Below are positions 22,879 through 31,753 of a stretch of 64,000 nt of DNA, piece by piece. The stretch's first letter is position 1, and each line of letters starts with the position of its first letter. The notes beneath the pieces are model-generated. The model saw only the letters and a list, made by a program, of their open reading frames with translations. It did no database searches and had not been told where the DNA came from. Position numbers and translations under genes: made by a program. The stretch spans positions 124,001 through 188,000 of the forward strand of contig JAEWKA010000004.1 in assembly GCA_023386265.1 (NCBI GenBank), written 5' to 3'. This DNA comes from Bacillota bacterium (GTDB lineage Bacteria; Bacillota; Clostridia; Oscillospirales; Oscillospiraceae).

Positions 22879-24639
22879 ATGAGAACATTTAATGAAATCA
22901 AAAACACAATAGAGACAGGTCTCGGCAGACATCCCTGCGACCTTAAGCTTACCAATGTCAGACTGGTAAACGTTTTTTCGTCGGAAATTTACGATACAAA
23001 TATCTTTATTAAAAATGGTCGGATAGCATCTATAGACCCATGTGCGGAACTTGAAGCTTTAGAGACTATCGATTGCCACGGGAATTATGCGGTTCCGGGC
23101 CTGATTGATTCACATATGCATTTTGAAACAACAATGCTTTCTCCAGAAGCCTTGGCATCAGTCGTTGTTCCGCAGGGTACTACGACGCTGTGCGCCGACC
23201 TCATGGAAATTGCCAATGTAGCCGGCTCAGACGGACTCAAAGCCATGCTCGATTCCATCAGCAGACTTCCTTACCGTATGCTCATCGAGGTATCCTCCCG
23301 TGTGCCGACTGCTCCGGGGCTTGAGACGAACGGCGCCTACATGGGCGCGGAGGCAGTCAGAGAGATTATGGACTGGAAGGAAGCCGTCAGCCTAGGCGAG
23401 CTCGACCCGTCGAAAATTCTAATGGTCGGAGATGAATATATCGAAAAGGTTGCCGACACCCTTGCGCGGCGGAAAATAGTAAACGGTCACGCCATCGGAC
23501 GCATGGGGCAGGAACTCAACGTCTATGCCTCGGCAGGTATTTCGGACGACCACGAATGCGTGACTTCCGAAGAGTTACTGGCGCGTCTGCGAGTCGGCAT
23601 GAGCGTTTTGATACGCGAGGGCAGCACTGAGAGGAATGTCGACGAGCTTATTACCGGAGTCGTACGCGAGGGGCTTCCGCTTGATAACCTTATGTTCTGC
23701 ACAGATGACAAACACTCTAGCGAAATAAAGCGCGAGGGTCATATAAACTATAATGTTGCACGCTCGATTCAACTCGGGCTAAAACCCATTGACGCTATAA
23801 AGATAGCGACAGTTAATACGGCAAAGCACTTCAGAATTGAAGACGAGATCGGAGTCATCGCTCCGGGTAGGCTTGCCGATATTCTGATTGTTCCGGATAT
23901 TGAAACCATGAAGCCGGAAAAGGTTTTCTTCGAAGGGAAGCTAGTTGCTGAAAACGGCACCTTAACGCAAGAATGCCCGGTTTCGGTTTATCCTGATTGG
24001 ATCAAGCAAACCGTGCATCTAAAAAACCCAATCAACGCTGCTTCCTTCATAAAGCCCGCGATAACAAAGAACCCAAGTGCCGATGTGCTGGTTATAGATT
24101 TGATAGACAGACAGATAATTAACCGCAAGCTTGTAACAGCACTACCGTGCTCGAACGGACAGATTTTGCCTGATATAGAGAGAGACATAGCAAAACTTGC
24201 AGTCGTCGAGCGATACGGAAAGACCGGCGGGGTTGGGGTAGGCTTCGTTAAGGGCTTTGGATTAAAGCACGGCGCGCTGGCCTATTCCACCTCGCACGAC
24301 CATCACAACATCGTGACAGTGGGCGCAAACGACGAGGACATGGCTTTGGCAGTCAACACTGTCGCGGCTATGCAGGGCGGTCTTTGCGTGGCGAATGAAG
24401 GCAGTGTGATGGCAAAAATGTGCCTGCCTATCGGCGGACTGATGAGCGAAAAAACCGCTGACGAGGTCATGGCGGAGCTTGATGTACTCAACCACGAAGC
24501 CAAAAATCTCGGCTGCACCGGAAGCGCGCCGTTTATGACGCTTAGCTTCATTTCGCTGCCAACGGTGCCGGAATTAGGTCTGACAGACATGGGCCTCGTT
24601 GATGTTCTTGAACATAAATTAATTCCTGTAGAGCTATAG
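22879..24639 (+). CDS. ade: Adenine deaminase
   Basis: About 586 residues, the normal size for bacterial adenine deaminase (Ade), an amidohydrolase that turns adenine into hypoxanthine and ammonia. Marks are the metal ligands in VPGLIDSHMHFETTML, the PQGTTTLCADLMEIANV strand, NGHAIGRMGQELN, SDDHECVT, and the C-terminal domain with ALAYSTSHDHHNIVTVGAND. The ATG at 22879 has GAGG six bases upstream and is preferred over the frame opening at 22858, inside the preceding gene. It is last in the operon. With xanthine dehydrogenase it would send adenine via hypoxanthine to xanthine. Confidence 0.93.
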   Translation: MRTFNEIKNTIETGLGRHPCDLKLTNVRLVNVFSSEIYDTNIFIKNGRIASIDPCAELEALETIDCHGNYAVPGLIDSHMHFETTMLSPEALASVVVPQGTTTLCADLMEIANVAGSDGLKAMLDSISRLPYRMLIEVSSRVPTAPGLETNGAYMGAEAVREIMDWKEAVSLGELDPSKILMVGDEYIEKVADTLARRKIVNGHAIGRMGQELNVYASAGISDDHECVTSEELLARLRVGMSVLIREGSTERNVDELITGVVREGLPLDNLMFCTDDKHSSEIKREGHINYNVARSIQLGLKPIDAIKIATVNTAKHFRIEDEIGVIAPGRLADILIVPDIETMKPEKVFFEGKLVAENGTLTQECPVSVYPDWIKQTVHLKNPINAASFIKPAITKNPSADVLVIDLIDRQIINRKLVTALPCSNGQILPDIERDIAKLAVVERYGKTGGVGVGFVKGFGLKHGALAYSTSHDHHNIVTVGANDEDMALAVNTVAAMQGGLCVANEGSVMAKMCLPIGGLMSEKTADEVMAELDVLNHEAKNLGCTGSAPFMTLSFISLPTVPELGLTDMGLVDVLEHKLIPVEL

Positions 24640-24676
24640 TAATTAGCTATTTCTTATTTCCATCCCTCTTTGTTAA

Positions 24677-24726
24677 GGCGGAGAACCCAAGCGCATCTTG
24701 CGCGAGTTCTCCGCCGATTTTTCTTT
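24677..24726 (+). terminator. Terminator of the purine operon
   Basis: GGCGGAGAAC...GTTCTCCGCC stem with an inner GCGC pair, followed by GATTTTTC. Confidence 0.88.
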
Positions 24727-24964
24727 ATTAGGAAATGTTATTATTAATCTATTGAAATTCCTTGCTTACGGCTTATACTGCATTCTTTGACAGCACGCGT
24801 TGCTTTATCGCCGACGCCGAAATGCCCTTCCAGTGCTGATAACAAAAAAAGCATTAAGGCTTTCTTTAGACCGATTATTTGTCCATTGTACGAACTGTTA
24901 TCTGTTAAGTCTAATCATGTGCTTTTTAGAAATAACTTACAAAATCGAAGCTTAACAAATAAAC

Positions 24965-24999
24965 TTGACGAACCGCTATTCTTGTATTAGAATAGCGGT
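24965..24999 (+). promoter_or_regulatory. Promoter embedded in an 11-bp inverted repeat
   Basis: TTGACG (24965-24970), a 17-base gap and TAGAAT (24988-24993) form a good promoter. The spacer and -10 lie inside the perfect inverted repeat ACCGCTATTCT-TGTATT-AGAATAGCGGT (24972-24999). No T-tract follows the repeat, so it is an operator candidate, not a terminator. The rest of the 24640-25057 gap holds the preceding terminator and no credible gene. Confidence 0.65.
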
Positions 25000-25057
25000 G
25001 CCCTATGCAAGAAATCGAAAATTTCTGGAGCTTTAACGAAACTGAGGAACATAAAAG

Positions 25058-26026
25058 ATGATTCAAGCAACAGATATATGCAAGAGCTATGGCGAACTCA
25101 AGGTTTTAGACAAGATAAATTTCACTGTTGAGGACGGGGAAATATTTGGGCTGGTCGGACGAAGCGGCGTGGGCAAATCGACCTTGCTGAGATGTTTAAA
25201 TGGTCTCGAAAGCTACGACTCAGGCTCATTGAAAGTATGCGGAACTGAAGTCGGTGCTCTGATAAAGCGGGATATAAGGCTCTTTCGAAAAAATGTCGGC
25301 ATGGTCTTTCAAAACTATTCCCTTATAACACGCGCTACGGTTTACGAGAACATCGCGTTAGCCATGAAGATATGGAAATACAGCAATGAGCAGATAGAAA
25401 AAAGAGTCAGGGAGCTGCTCGAAATTGTAGAATTACCTGAAAAAATAAGCTGCCGCGCGAGGGAATTATCCGGCGGACAGAAGCAACGTGTCGCGATTGC
25501 GCGGGCACTGGCAATGAATCCGAGCATACTGTTATGCGATGAGGCGACGTCTGCGCTCGACCCTAAGAGCACAGCGTCTATAATTTCGCTTTTGCAGGAT
25601 ATAAACAGCAAACTGAAGATTACCGTCGTGATGGTCACACATGAGATGGATGTGATAACAAAGCTGTGTGACAGAGTTGCGATTATTGAGGATGGTGTAA
25701 TAAAAGCGTCCGGTACGGTCGAACGCATGTTTATTGATCGTCCGGAAGCTCTAAACAATTTGCTGGGAGAAAAAGAAATCCATATTCCGGAGGATGGCTC
25801 AAATCTTCAGATAAGCTATAACGGCGGCGAATCTGACGCATATATTTTCTCCCAAATGGCCCGCGAGCTGGGAATACCCTTCAGAGTTGTCGGAAATGAA
25901 GCAATAGCGCTAAAAAACAAGACTGTCAATTCTATGCTCATCAATATTGACAACAGGGAAAAAGCCAGGGTTTGCGGATACCTTAACAAACATTCGATAA
26001 CATTTAAAGAACTTAATCGGGAGTGA
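25058..26026 (+). CDS. metN: MetN-type ABC importer ATPase with NIL domain
   Basis: 322 residues. The ABC domain (about 1-235) has Walker A GRSGVGKSTL, signature LSGGQKQRV and Walker B ILLCDEATSALDP. A C-terminal NIL-like sensor domain (about 245-322) is typical of methionine-type (MetNIQ) importers, where it binds the transported ligand and slows transport. It heads an operon with a MetI permease, a DUF169 protein and a divergent MetQ-like lipoprotein. The family imports D/L-methionine and other small molecules. No SAM riboswitch was seen upstream, so methionine is not assured. Confidence 0.87.
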   Translation: MIQATDICKSYGELKVLDKINFTVEDGEIFGLVGRSGVGKSTLLRCLNGLESYDSGSLKVCGTEVGALIKRDIRLFRKNVGMVFQNYSLITRATVYENIALAMKIWKYSNEQIEKRVRELLEIVELPEKISCRARELSGGQKQRVAIARALAMNPSILLCDEATSALDPKSTASIISLLQDINSKLKITVVMVTHEMDVITKLCDRVAIIEDGVIKASGTVERMFIDRPEALNNLLGEKEIHIPEDGSNLQISYNGGESDAYIFSQMARELGIPFRVVGNEAIALKNKTVNSMLINIDNREKARVCGYLNKHSITFKELNRE

Positions 26027-26030
26027 AATC

Positions 26031-26696
26031 ATGGGGTTTTGGGAATCGGTATATCGCTATTGGAGCAAGCTCATATTTCCGTCGGTGCTTGTAACTGTTG
26101 AGATGGTGTTTTTTATAGTTCTGATAGGATTCATTTTCGGTTTTATTCTCGCGGTGCTCCTTACAATATACGGCCCTACGGGACTGAACTATAAAAAAAG
26201 GCTTTACGCGGTTCTGAGCTTTATAATCAACGCGGTCAGGTCTTTTCCCATACTTATTCTTATAGTCACGCTCGCTCCTCTTACGCGTTTGCTGATAGGC
26301 ACGACAATTGGTACCGAAGCTGCAATATTTCCTCTTTCCATTGCCGCGACCGCTTTTACAGCGAGAATGCTCGAAAGCAACTTCATTAAGGTTGACCCTC
26401 AGCTTATCGAAGCAGCACGCTCTCTTGGTGCGACCGATCTGCAAATTGTGCACAGAGTGATTCTTAAGGAATCCTTCCCCTCGATCATTCTGGTACTTAC
26501 GCTTACCACCGTAAACTACATAGCGGCAACAACCATCGCCGGTGCTGTAGGCGGCGGAGGACTCGGCGCGATAGCGCTGACGTATGGCTACCAGAGCTTT
26601 AACAATACGGTTTTGTATATGGGCGTAATTCTATTATTGGTTCTTGTGTGCTTCGTGCAATATGCCGGAGAGTGGCTGTATAAAAAACTGCTTTGA
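26031..26696 (+). CDS. metI: MetI-type ABC importer permease
   Basis: 221 residues with five membrane helices and the BPD_transp_1 ATPase-contact loop EAARSLGATDLQIVHRVILKESFPSI. It closely fits MetI, including the end GAVGGGGLGAIALTYGYQSFNNTV. It lies four bases after metN. It should form the homodimeric channel of the importer. Confidence 0.92.
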   Translation: MGFWESVYRYWSKLIFPSVLVTVEMVFFIVLIGFIFGFILAVLLTIYGPTGLNYKKRLYAVLSFIINAVRSFPILILIVTLAPLTRLLIGTTIGTEAAIFPLSIAATAFTARMLESNFIKVDPQLIEAARSLGATDLQIVHRVILKESFPSIILVLTLTTVNYIAATTIAGAVGGGGLGAIALTYGYQSFNNTVLYMGVILLLVLVCFVQYAGEWLYKKLL

Positions 26697-26711
26697 AAAA
26701 GGAGCAAATAA

Positions 26712-27524
26712 ATGACGGTACATCAAAACGAGCAATGGCTTGAAGCACTTCTTGAGCTCTCGAGAAAACCTGTGGGAGTAAAATTTCTTCTCACGAAATC
26801 GGACTATGAGCGTTTTCAAGCTGCGGAATCGGAAAACAGGATGTCTTATTGCACGTTTGTGCGGCGCGCAAGCGAAGGAACGGGTGCGAAATTTCATTAC
26901 GGAAACATGGCCTGTGCGGGCGGGGCTGCGGCTTTAGGTCTGGCTGAGGTCACGGAGAGTATGATATCCGGCGAGAGACGTCTATCTCATGGAGCTTATA
27001 AGGATTTGTGCATATGCCGCAAGGTATCAAAGAAGATGACATATTGCGCACACAGCGCATACGGTGTTGCGGTTCTACCGCTGAGTGAGTTTACTTCACC
27101 TCCGGATGTGGTGATTCTAATATGCAATCCGTTCAATGCGATGCGAATCGCTCAGGGATATGCGTTTAATCATGGGCACGCGGATGATATCTGCCTGTCG
27201 GGAATGCAGGCAATTTGTCAGGAATGCACTTCTTATCCGTATGAAACGGACTGTCTAAACCTGTCACTCATGTGTTCGGGGACGCGTATGCTTGCCGGAT
27301 GGAAGAAGGACGAAATGGCGGCTGGAATGCCGTACCATATTTTCGAAGAAGTTGTCGACGGGCTTCAGGCAACGGTGAACCCGCTGGAGCGAGATCCGGA
27401 AAAAAGGCGGATTGCCGACCGTCTGGCGGAAAACAACATAGGCAGCGATTTTACAATCATGTTCGGGCACAACTACGATGACAATGCCTATACAGGCGGG
27501 CCTGCCGGCAGACCCAAGGAGTAA
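26712..27524 (+). CDS. DUF169-like cysteine-rich protein within the importer operon
   Basis: 270 residues. I read it as a DUF169 family member from the opening RKPVGVKFLLTKSDYE followed by a Cys-containing RMSYCTFVRRA. The ACAGGAAALGLAE segment, a helix of the VVILICNPFNAMRIAQGY type, and DICLSGMQAICQECTSYPYETDCLNLSLMCSGTR support this. The many cysteines (at least eleven, several as C-x-C or C-x2-C) suggest metal or cluster binding, but that is inference. The family has no settled function. Here it sits between permease and binding protein with AAGGAGC before its ATG, so it should act with the imported compound. Confidence 0.75.
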   Translation: MTVHQNEQWLEALLELSRKPVGVKFLLTKSDYERFQAAESENRMSYCTFVRRASEGTGAKFHYGNMACAGGAAALGLAEVTESMISGERRLSHGAYKDLCICRKVSKKMTYCAHSAYGVAVLPLSEFTSPPDVVILICNPFNAMRIAQGYAFNHGHADDICLSGMQAICQECTSYPYETDCLNLSLMCSGTRMLAGWKKDEMAAGMPYHIFEEVVDGLQATVNPLERDPEKRRIADRLAENNIGSDFTIMFGHNYDDNAYTGGPAGRPKE

Positions 27525-27568
27525 AAAGCTCTAAGCTTATTACATAAAAAAAATTCAGGAGGATTATT

Positions 27569-28399
27569 ATGAAAAAGAGAATTGCAAGTATGCTGCTGCT
27601 TTGCGCGGCTGTTCTGATGCTCTTCACGGGCTGCGGAAAAAGCCAGACGAAAGAAGCGGACGCCGAGGGAGAGAATAAGACTTCGATTACAATCGGCTGC
27701 ATGCCATTGAATGAGGCGGCGGTAAGCACCATTGCTGATGCGATGAACAGCAAGGGCTACAATGTTGAAGTCAAAGTGTTTGACGGCAACAATCTTCCGG
27801 CGCAAGCGCTGAAGGCCGATGAAATCGACTGTCTGATTCTCAATCACCTGCCGTGGATCACAAATTTCAACAAGGAAAACAACGCTGAGCTGACTATGGT
27901 CAAGGGCTTTTCCTACTCTTCCTATAACGGACTATATTCGTCAAAACACACGTCCGTCGATCAAATCCCTGACGGCGGGAAAATAATCATTTCAAACGAT
28001 CCCAGCAACATGGACAGAGGACTGCGCTTCCTCCAGAAGCTCGGGCTGATAACTCTTGGCGATAAGACCGATACATATTATACTGTATTGGATATCAAGG
28101 ACAACCCCAAAAATCTTCAGCTGATTGAAGTGGAAACAACCAATACTGCGGGCTCTTATCAGGACGCGGACGCAGCCATTTCCTTCTCCAGCGTTATGAG
28201 AAATGCAGGCATTGACCCGACCTCTTATATTGCAGAAGACGGAGAGTACGTAAATTATCCCACCGGCATTTTTGTCAACAAGGGTGATGACAACTCCCAG
28301 TGGGCAAAAGACATGGTGGATGTAACTAAAACTCAGGAATTTATTGACAAATTCAATGAGATATTCCAAGGCGCGTACGTGTTGTTTGATTATGAATAA
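27569..28399 (+). CDS. MetQ/NlpA-like substrate-binding lipoprotein (divergent)
   Basis: 276 residues with lipobox FTGC (Cys at about 21). The NlpA-type fold starts TSITIGCMPLNEAAVSTIADAMNSKGYNVEVKVFDGNNLPAQAL. True MetQ proteins normally show a conserved N-ALA-G-x-DAN-x-FQH-x-PYL stretch at this point; here it reads DEIDCLILNHLPWI, and the usual FQH is missing. That suggests a ligand other than methionine. AGGAGG precedes the ATG; the gene ends the operon before a terminator. Confidence 0.82.
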   Translation: MKKRIASMLLLCAAVLMLFTGCGKSQTKEADAEGENKTSITIGCMPLNEAAVSTIADAMNSKGYNVEVKVFDGNNLPAQALKADEIDCLILNHLPWITNFNKENNAELTMVKGFSYSSYNGLYSSKHTSVDQIPDGGKIIISNDPSNMDRGLRFLQKLGLITLGDKTDTYYTVLDIKDNPKNLQLIEVETTNTAGSYQDADAAISFSSVMRNAGIDPTSYIAEDGEYVNYPTGIFVNKGDDNSQWAKDMVDVTKTQEFIDKFNEIFQGAYVLFDYE

Positions 28400-28460
28400 A
28401 CGGCAAACCTTCGCATTGAAAAAATAAAAGCTTCGGAATTGAACTTGAAGTTTCTCATCA

Positions 28461-28499
28461 AAAAAAGGCGACACTCTTGAAACGAGTGTCGTCTTTTTT
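28461..28499 (+). terminator. Bidirectional terminator after metQ-like gene
   Basis: AAAAAGGCGACACTC...GAGTGTCGTCTTTTTT hairpin. It lies between converging genes and has A and T runs on both sides. Confidence 0.85.
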
Positions 28500-28522
28500 G
28501 CAATAAAAACAGAAAATTATTT

Positions 28523-29302
28523 TTACGGTTTATACTGCATGCCGGTATGGTCAATTTTGTAGTCGTCCTTGAGAAGTATCTCCGATACCGGAACAATAGC
28601 ATATCCGTCGGCTATCAATCCTTCGATTATTGCCGGAAGAGCCTCTGGCGTGTTTTCTGCCGCGTTGTGGAACAGCACAATTGAGCCGGGCACGACCTTA
28701 CTCAATACTCTCTGCTTGATTTCCGATGCTGAGATTCCCTTCCAATCGAGGGAATCGACATTCCACTGGATTGTCGTCATGCCTATCGAATTGACCGTTC
28801 TTATAACATGGTCGTCATATTCGCCGTAAGGGCAGCGGAAAAGCGTCGGCGTAACGCCGGTGACCTTTGATATTTTCTCGTTGCATTTATTTAAATTATC
28901 AACGATCTGACTTTCATTCAGCGCAGAAAAATGCGCATGGTCGTTCGAGTGACTCATAACCTCGTGTCCCGCGTCATGTAAAGCTTTAACGGATTCGGGG
29001 TATTTGTCCACCCACGCACCGACAATGAAGAAAGTAGCCTTCACGTTGTACTTAGCCAGAATATCAATGAGCAGCTGTGTGTCCTCATTGCCCCATGCCG
29101 CGTCAAAAGTGAGGCTCACGCACTTATTGTCGCGGTCAACGCAGTAAATCGGAAGCTGGCGCACAGACGCGCTCGCCCCGACGATTGCGGAGCTGTTAAT
29201 CACCCACGGCAGCCCGAAAAGGAAGCATAGGCAAAGTATTGCGGCGGTTTCTTTTTTATGTCGTGTAAGCCATTTTTTTGCTCTATATGTTCTGTATTCC
29301 AT
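28523..29302 (-). CDS. Polysaccharide deacetylase (CE4/NodB), PdaB-like
   Basis: 259 residues. A basic N-terminus (KKWLTRHKKE) and one membrane helix (about 20-40) anchor it, followed by a NodB-type catalytic domain. Motif 1 is SLTFDAAWGNED, not the usual TFDDG, which is the pattern of the PdaB sporulation subfamily. Motif 2 is SHSNDHAH with both metal histidines, and motif 3 is FRCPYGEYD. The ending PEALPAIIEGLIADGYAIVPVSEIL is typical. Members remove acetyl groups from peptidoglycan or related glycans, and PdaB acts in sporulation. The loss of the second motif-1 aspartate is a subfamily trait and may weaken activity. Confidence 0.85.
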   Translation of the reverse strand: MEYRTYRAKKWLTRHKKETAAILCLCFLFGLPWVINSSAIVGASASVRQLPIYCVDRDNKCVSLTFDAAWGNEDTQLLIDILAKYNVKATFFIVGAWVDKYPESVKALHDAGHEVMSHSNDHAHFSALNESQIVDNLNKCNEKISKVTGVTPTLFRCPYGEYDDHVIRTVNSIGMTTIQWNVDSLDWKGISASEIKQRVLSKVVPGSIVLFHNAAENTPEALPAIIEGLIADGYAIVPVSEILLKDDYKIDHTGMQYKP

Positions 29303-29563
29303 AAGACGACCTCCCGAGATTGTGTTTGGTACATCCTATGAAGCAGGGCAGGGGATTAGGACATGTTTTGCGAAAGGCCGCCAAATAAAGCACAAGTATT
29401 CAGGCGTTTCTGATATTGGTACTGCAATATTCTTTAGAACAAATGTGTTTCGGCTCAGGCAATTATGAAAGAATAATATGCCACAAATTCACAATGACAG
29501 AATAGTAGTCATAATATATACTAGATGCATGGCAAAATGGATGTAAAATTGCAACTATCGTTC

Positions 29564-29593
29564 TTGACAATTGCATAATGGTTTTGATATAAT
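29564..29593 (+). promoter_or_regulatory. Promoter of the P-loop (DUF4914-like) gene
   Basis: TTGACA (29564-29569), 18-base gap, TATAAT (29588-29593). The 29303-29745 gap otherwise shows no gene. Confidence 0.75.
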
Positions 29594-29745
29594 CATAACA
29601 AGCCAAACATCACATACATTACCAGAAATGTACAATGTCGTACAAAATTCTGTATATGTTTTGCTTACTAACGAAATACGTTTTCGGCATATTTTGGCCG
29701 TTTTCATAAAATATGTGCCATTTCAAAGGCGAATTGGAGGACAAA

Positions 29746-31623
29746 TTGAAAAGAGATATAGAGAAGCTCAATCTCCCGGGCTATGTGAGCGAAATTCTGG
29801 AAAACTGCAAAAGCCTGACTGTTCCGAAGACCAAAGCCGAGCTTTTCGAGCTTTCCTTCGGAAACGAGGGAAGCGATAATTTTGAGGTCTGCTACAAGGC
29901 CGGACAGCTTGGAAACATCTGCGAAGCGACTGTTACAAGATGTAAAAACGGCGTTGCGGTTAATTATCCGGAAGATTATATGAGAAAGCGCGATCCCGAT
30001 TGTCTTCTTGTGTCCGACGAGCTTCCGTCGGATAAGCCGAAATACATCGATGTATATCACAAGGACTTCGAACCGCTCAGAGAGGAAACCTTTGAATGGC
30101 TTAAATCTCAGGATCTCTTGGTTTTGCCCTTCAGAGCCGGAGACGGCGTATGTGGCTATGACGCTCTGCTCATTTCCCCGATTAACGCCGCGTTCTTCGC
30201 CTTCGCTCTCGCGAACATGCAGGAGCTTTTGAACATCGACGAGCTCACCGCAGAGTTCAGCGCAAAAGGCGTAGTCTATCTCGCCCCGCCTTTCAGACAT
30301 ACGCATTTTGACGGAAAGCAAATCGTCATTCATAACAGGCTTGAGGACATCCACGAGATTTTTGCCTACAACCTCTATCCGGGTCCCAGCGCAAAAAAAG
30401 GCATTTACGGAATGCTGCTCAACATCGGAGAGCGCGAGAATTGGGTCACGGCGCACGCCTCAGTCGTTAAGGTCATCACGCCCTATGACAATGAAATCGT
30501 CATCATGCACGAGGGTGCATCCGGCAGCGGAAAGAGCGAGATGCTCGAGGACATCCACAGACAGATTGACGGCAGGATAGTTCTTTCAAAAAACATTGTA
30601 ACAAATGAAAAAGCCTATATAAAAATTGAAGAGAACTGCGATCTTTGCCCCGTGACAGACGACATGGCGCTTTGCCATCCGAAAATCCAGAACGACAGTA
30701 AGAAGCTGGTCGTCAAGGATGCCGAATGCGGATGGTTTTTGAGAGTCGATAATATCAAAAGCTACGGCGCGCAGCCGAAGTACGAAAAAATAATTACACA
30801 CCCGTCGGAGCCGCTTATCTTTTTGAACCTTCAGGGCGTTGCAAAAGCGACCTGTCTTCCGTGGGAGCACACCTTGAATTCTGACGGCAGACCGTGTTCA
30901 AATCCTAGAGTCGTTCTGCCGAGAGACATGGTTCCGAGCATCATAAGCGACCCCATCGAGGTCGATGTGCGAAGCTTCGGTGTCAGAACGCCGCCCTGCA
31001 CAAAGGCGAATCCCTCATATGGCATCATCGGCATGTTCCAGATTCTTCCTCCAGCGCTCGCGTGGCTGTGGAGGCTTGCCGCACCGAGAGGGCATAATAA
31101 CCCGAGCATAACGGACTCCAAGGGTCTTATCAGCGAAGGAATCGGCACCTATTGGCCGTTTGCGACAGGCAAGAAAGCAAAGCAGGCAAATCTGCTGCTG
31201 GAACAAATCGCCCGCTCCACCAGCACGCGGTATCTTCTGCTTCCGAACCAGCATATCGGAGTATATGAAGTCGGCTTTATACCCCAGTGGATAGCGCGCG
31301 AATACATCGCCCGCCGAGGCAGCGCCAGTATTAAGCAGGAGCACCTTGTCGAATCGAGATGTCCGCTTTTGGGCTACACGCTCGATTCCTTGAAGATAGA
31401 CGGTCAGTACATCAGAAGAGAATACTTACAGCCTGAGCTGCAGAAAGACGTCGGCTTAGAGGTCTATGATCAGGGTGCGGAAATGCTGGTTTCCTTCTTT
31501 AAGGACGAAATCGGCGAATATGACCTCACTGAACTCAATCCGCTCGCTAGAAAGATTATCGACGCATTCCTGAATGGCGCGACCCTACAGGATTATATCA
31601 GCCTCATGCCCATGAGATATTGA
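29746..31623 (+). CDS. Large P-loop protein, DUF4914-like, HPrK/PEPCK-type nucleotide site
   Basis: About 625 residues from a TTG at 29746 with GGAGG five bases upstream; the ATG at 29713 has no ribosome site. I recall a clostridial family of this size called DUF4914 and think this belongs there. A Walker A motif GASGSGKSEM stands near residue 257-266. Its GxSGxGKSE form is like HPr kinase and related to the PEPCK kinase loop, not to ABC or AAA proteins. Other recognisable stretches are IHEGASGSG preceded by ITPYDNEIVIM, CPVTDDMALCHP and ATCLPWEHTLNSDGRPCSNPR. No membrane segment is present. Monocistronic, with a strong promoter and an 18-bp terminator stem. It may be a kinase; the substrate is unknown. 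Confidence 0.75.
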   Translation: MKRDIEKLNLPGYVSEILENCKSLTVPKTKAELFELSFGNEGSDNFEVCYKAGQLGNICEATVTRCKNGVAVNYPEDYMRKRDPDCLLVSDELPSDKPKYIDVYHKDFEPLREETFEWLKSQDLLVLPFRAGDGVCGYDALLISPINAAFFAFALANMQELLNIDELTAEFSAKGVVYLAPPFRHTHFDGKQIVIHNRLEDIHEIFAYNLYPGPSAKKGIYGMLLNIGERENWVTAHASVVKVITPYDNEIVIMHEGASGSGKSEMLEDIHRQIDGRIVLSKNIVTNEKAYIKIEENCDLCPVTDDMALCHPKIQNDSKKLVVKDAECGWFLRVDNIKSYGAQPKYEKIITHPSEPLIFLNLQGVAKATCLPWEHTLNSDGRPCSNPRVVLPRDMVPSIISDPIEVDVRSFGVRTPPCTKANPSYGIIGMFQILPPALAWLWRLAAPRGHNNPSITDSKGLISEGIGTYWPFATGKKAKQANLLLEQIARSTSTRYLLLPNQHIGVYEVGFIPQWIAREYIARRGSASIKQEHLVESRCPLLGYTLDSLKIDGQYIRREYLQPELQKDVGLEVYDQGAEMLVSFFKDEIGEYDLTELNPLARKIIDAFLNGATLQDYISLMPMRY

Positions 31624-31630
31624 TAGTAAT

Positions 31631-31674
31631 ATAATAAAGAAGCTCTGCGCAAGCAGAGCTTCTTTATTATATTT
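31631..31674 (+). terminator. Terminator with 18-bp perfect stem
   Basis: ATAATAAAGAAGCTCTGC-GCAA-complement, followed by ATTTT. The stem core AGAAGCTCTGC recurs at 35574-35611. Confidence 0.88.
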
Positions 31675-31753
31675 TAAATATGATAGAGAATAGAATATGC
31701 ATCTGCAAGGGAGGACCTTTGTCAAAAGGTTGTTGAACTTGAGAAAATGAATA

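Noticed and set aside
24787..24990. 67-codon plus-strand frame ahead of the Met-type importer
   Set aside because: No ribosome site, no familiar sequence, and it runs into the promoter/inverted repeat.
24972..24999. Inverted repeat read as an intrinsic terminator
   Set aside because: No T-run follows, and it coincides with a good -35/-10 pair, so an operator is more likely.
24640..25057. Possible SAM riboswitch or methionine T-box upstream of metN
   Set aside because: No S-box or T-box conserved blocks were found; only a preceding terminator and the promoter in an inverted repeat.
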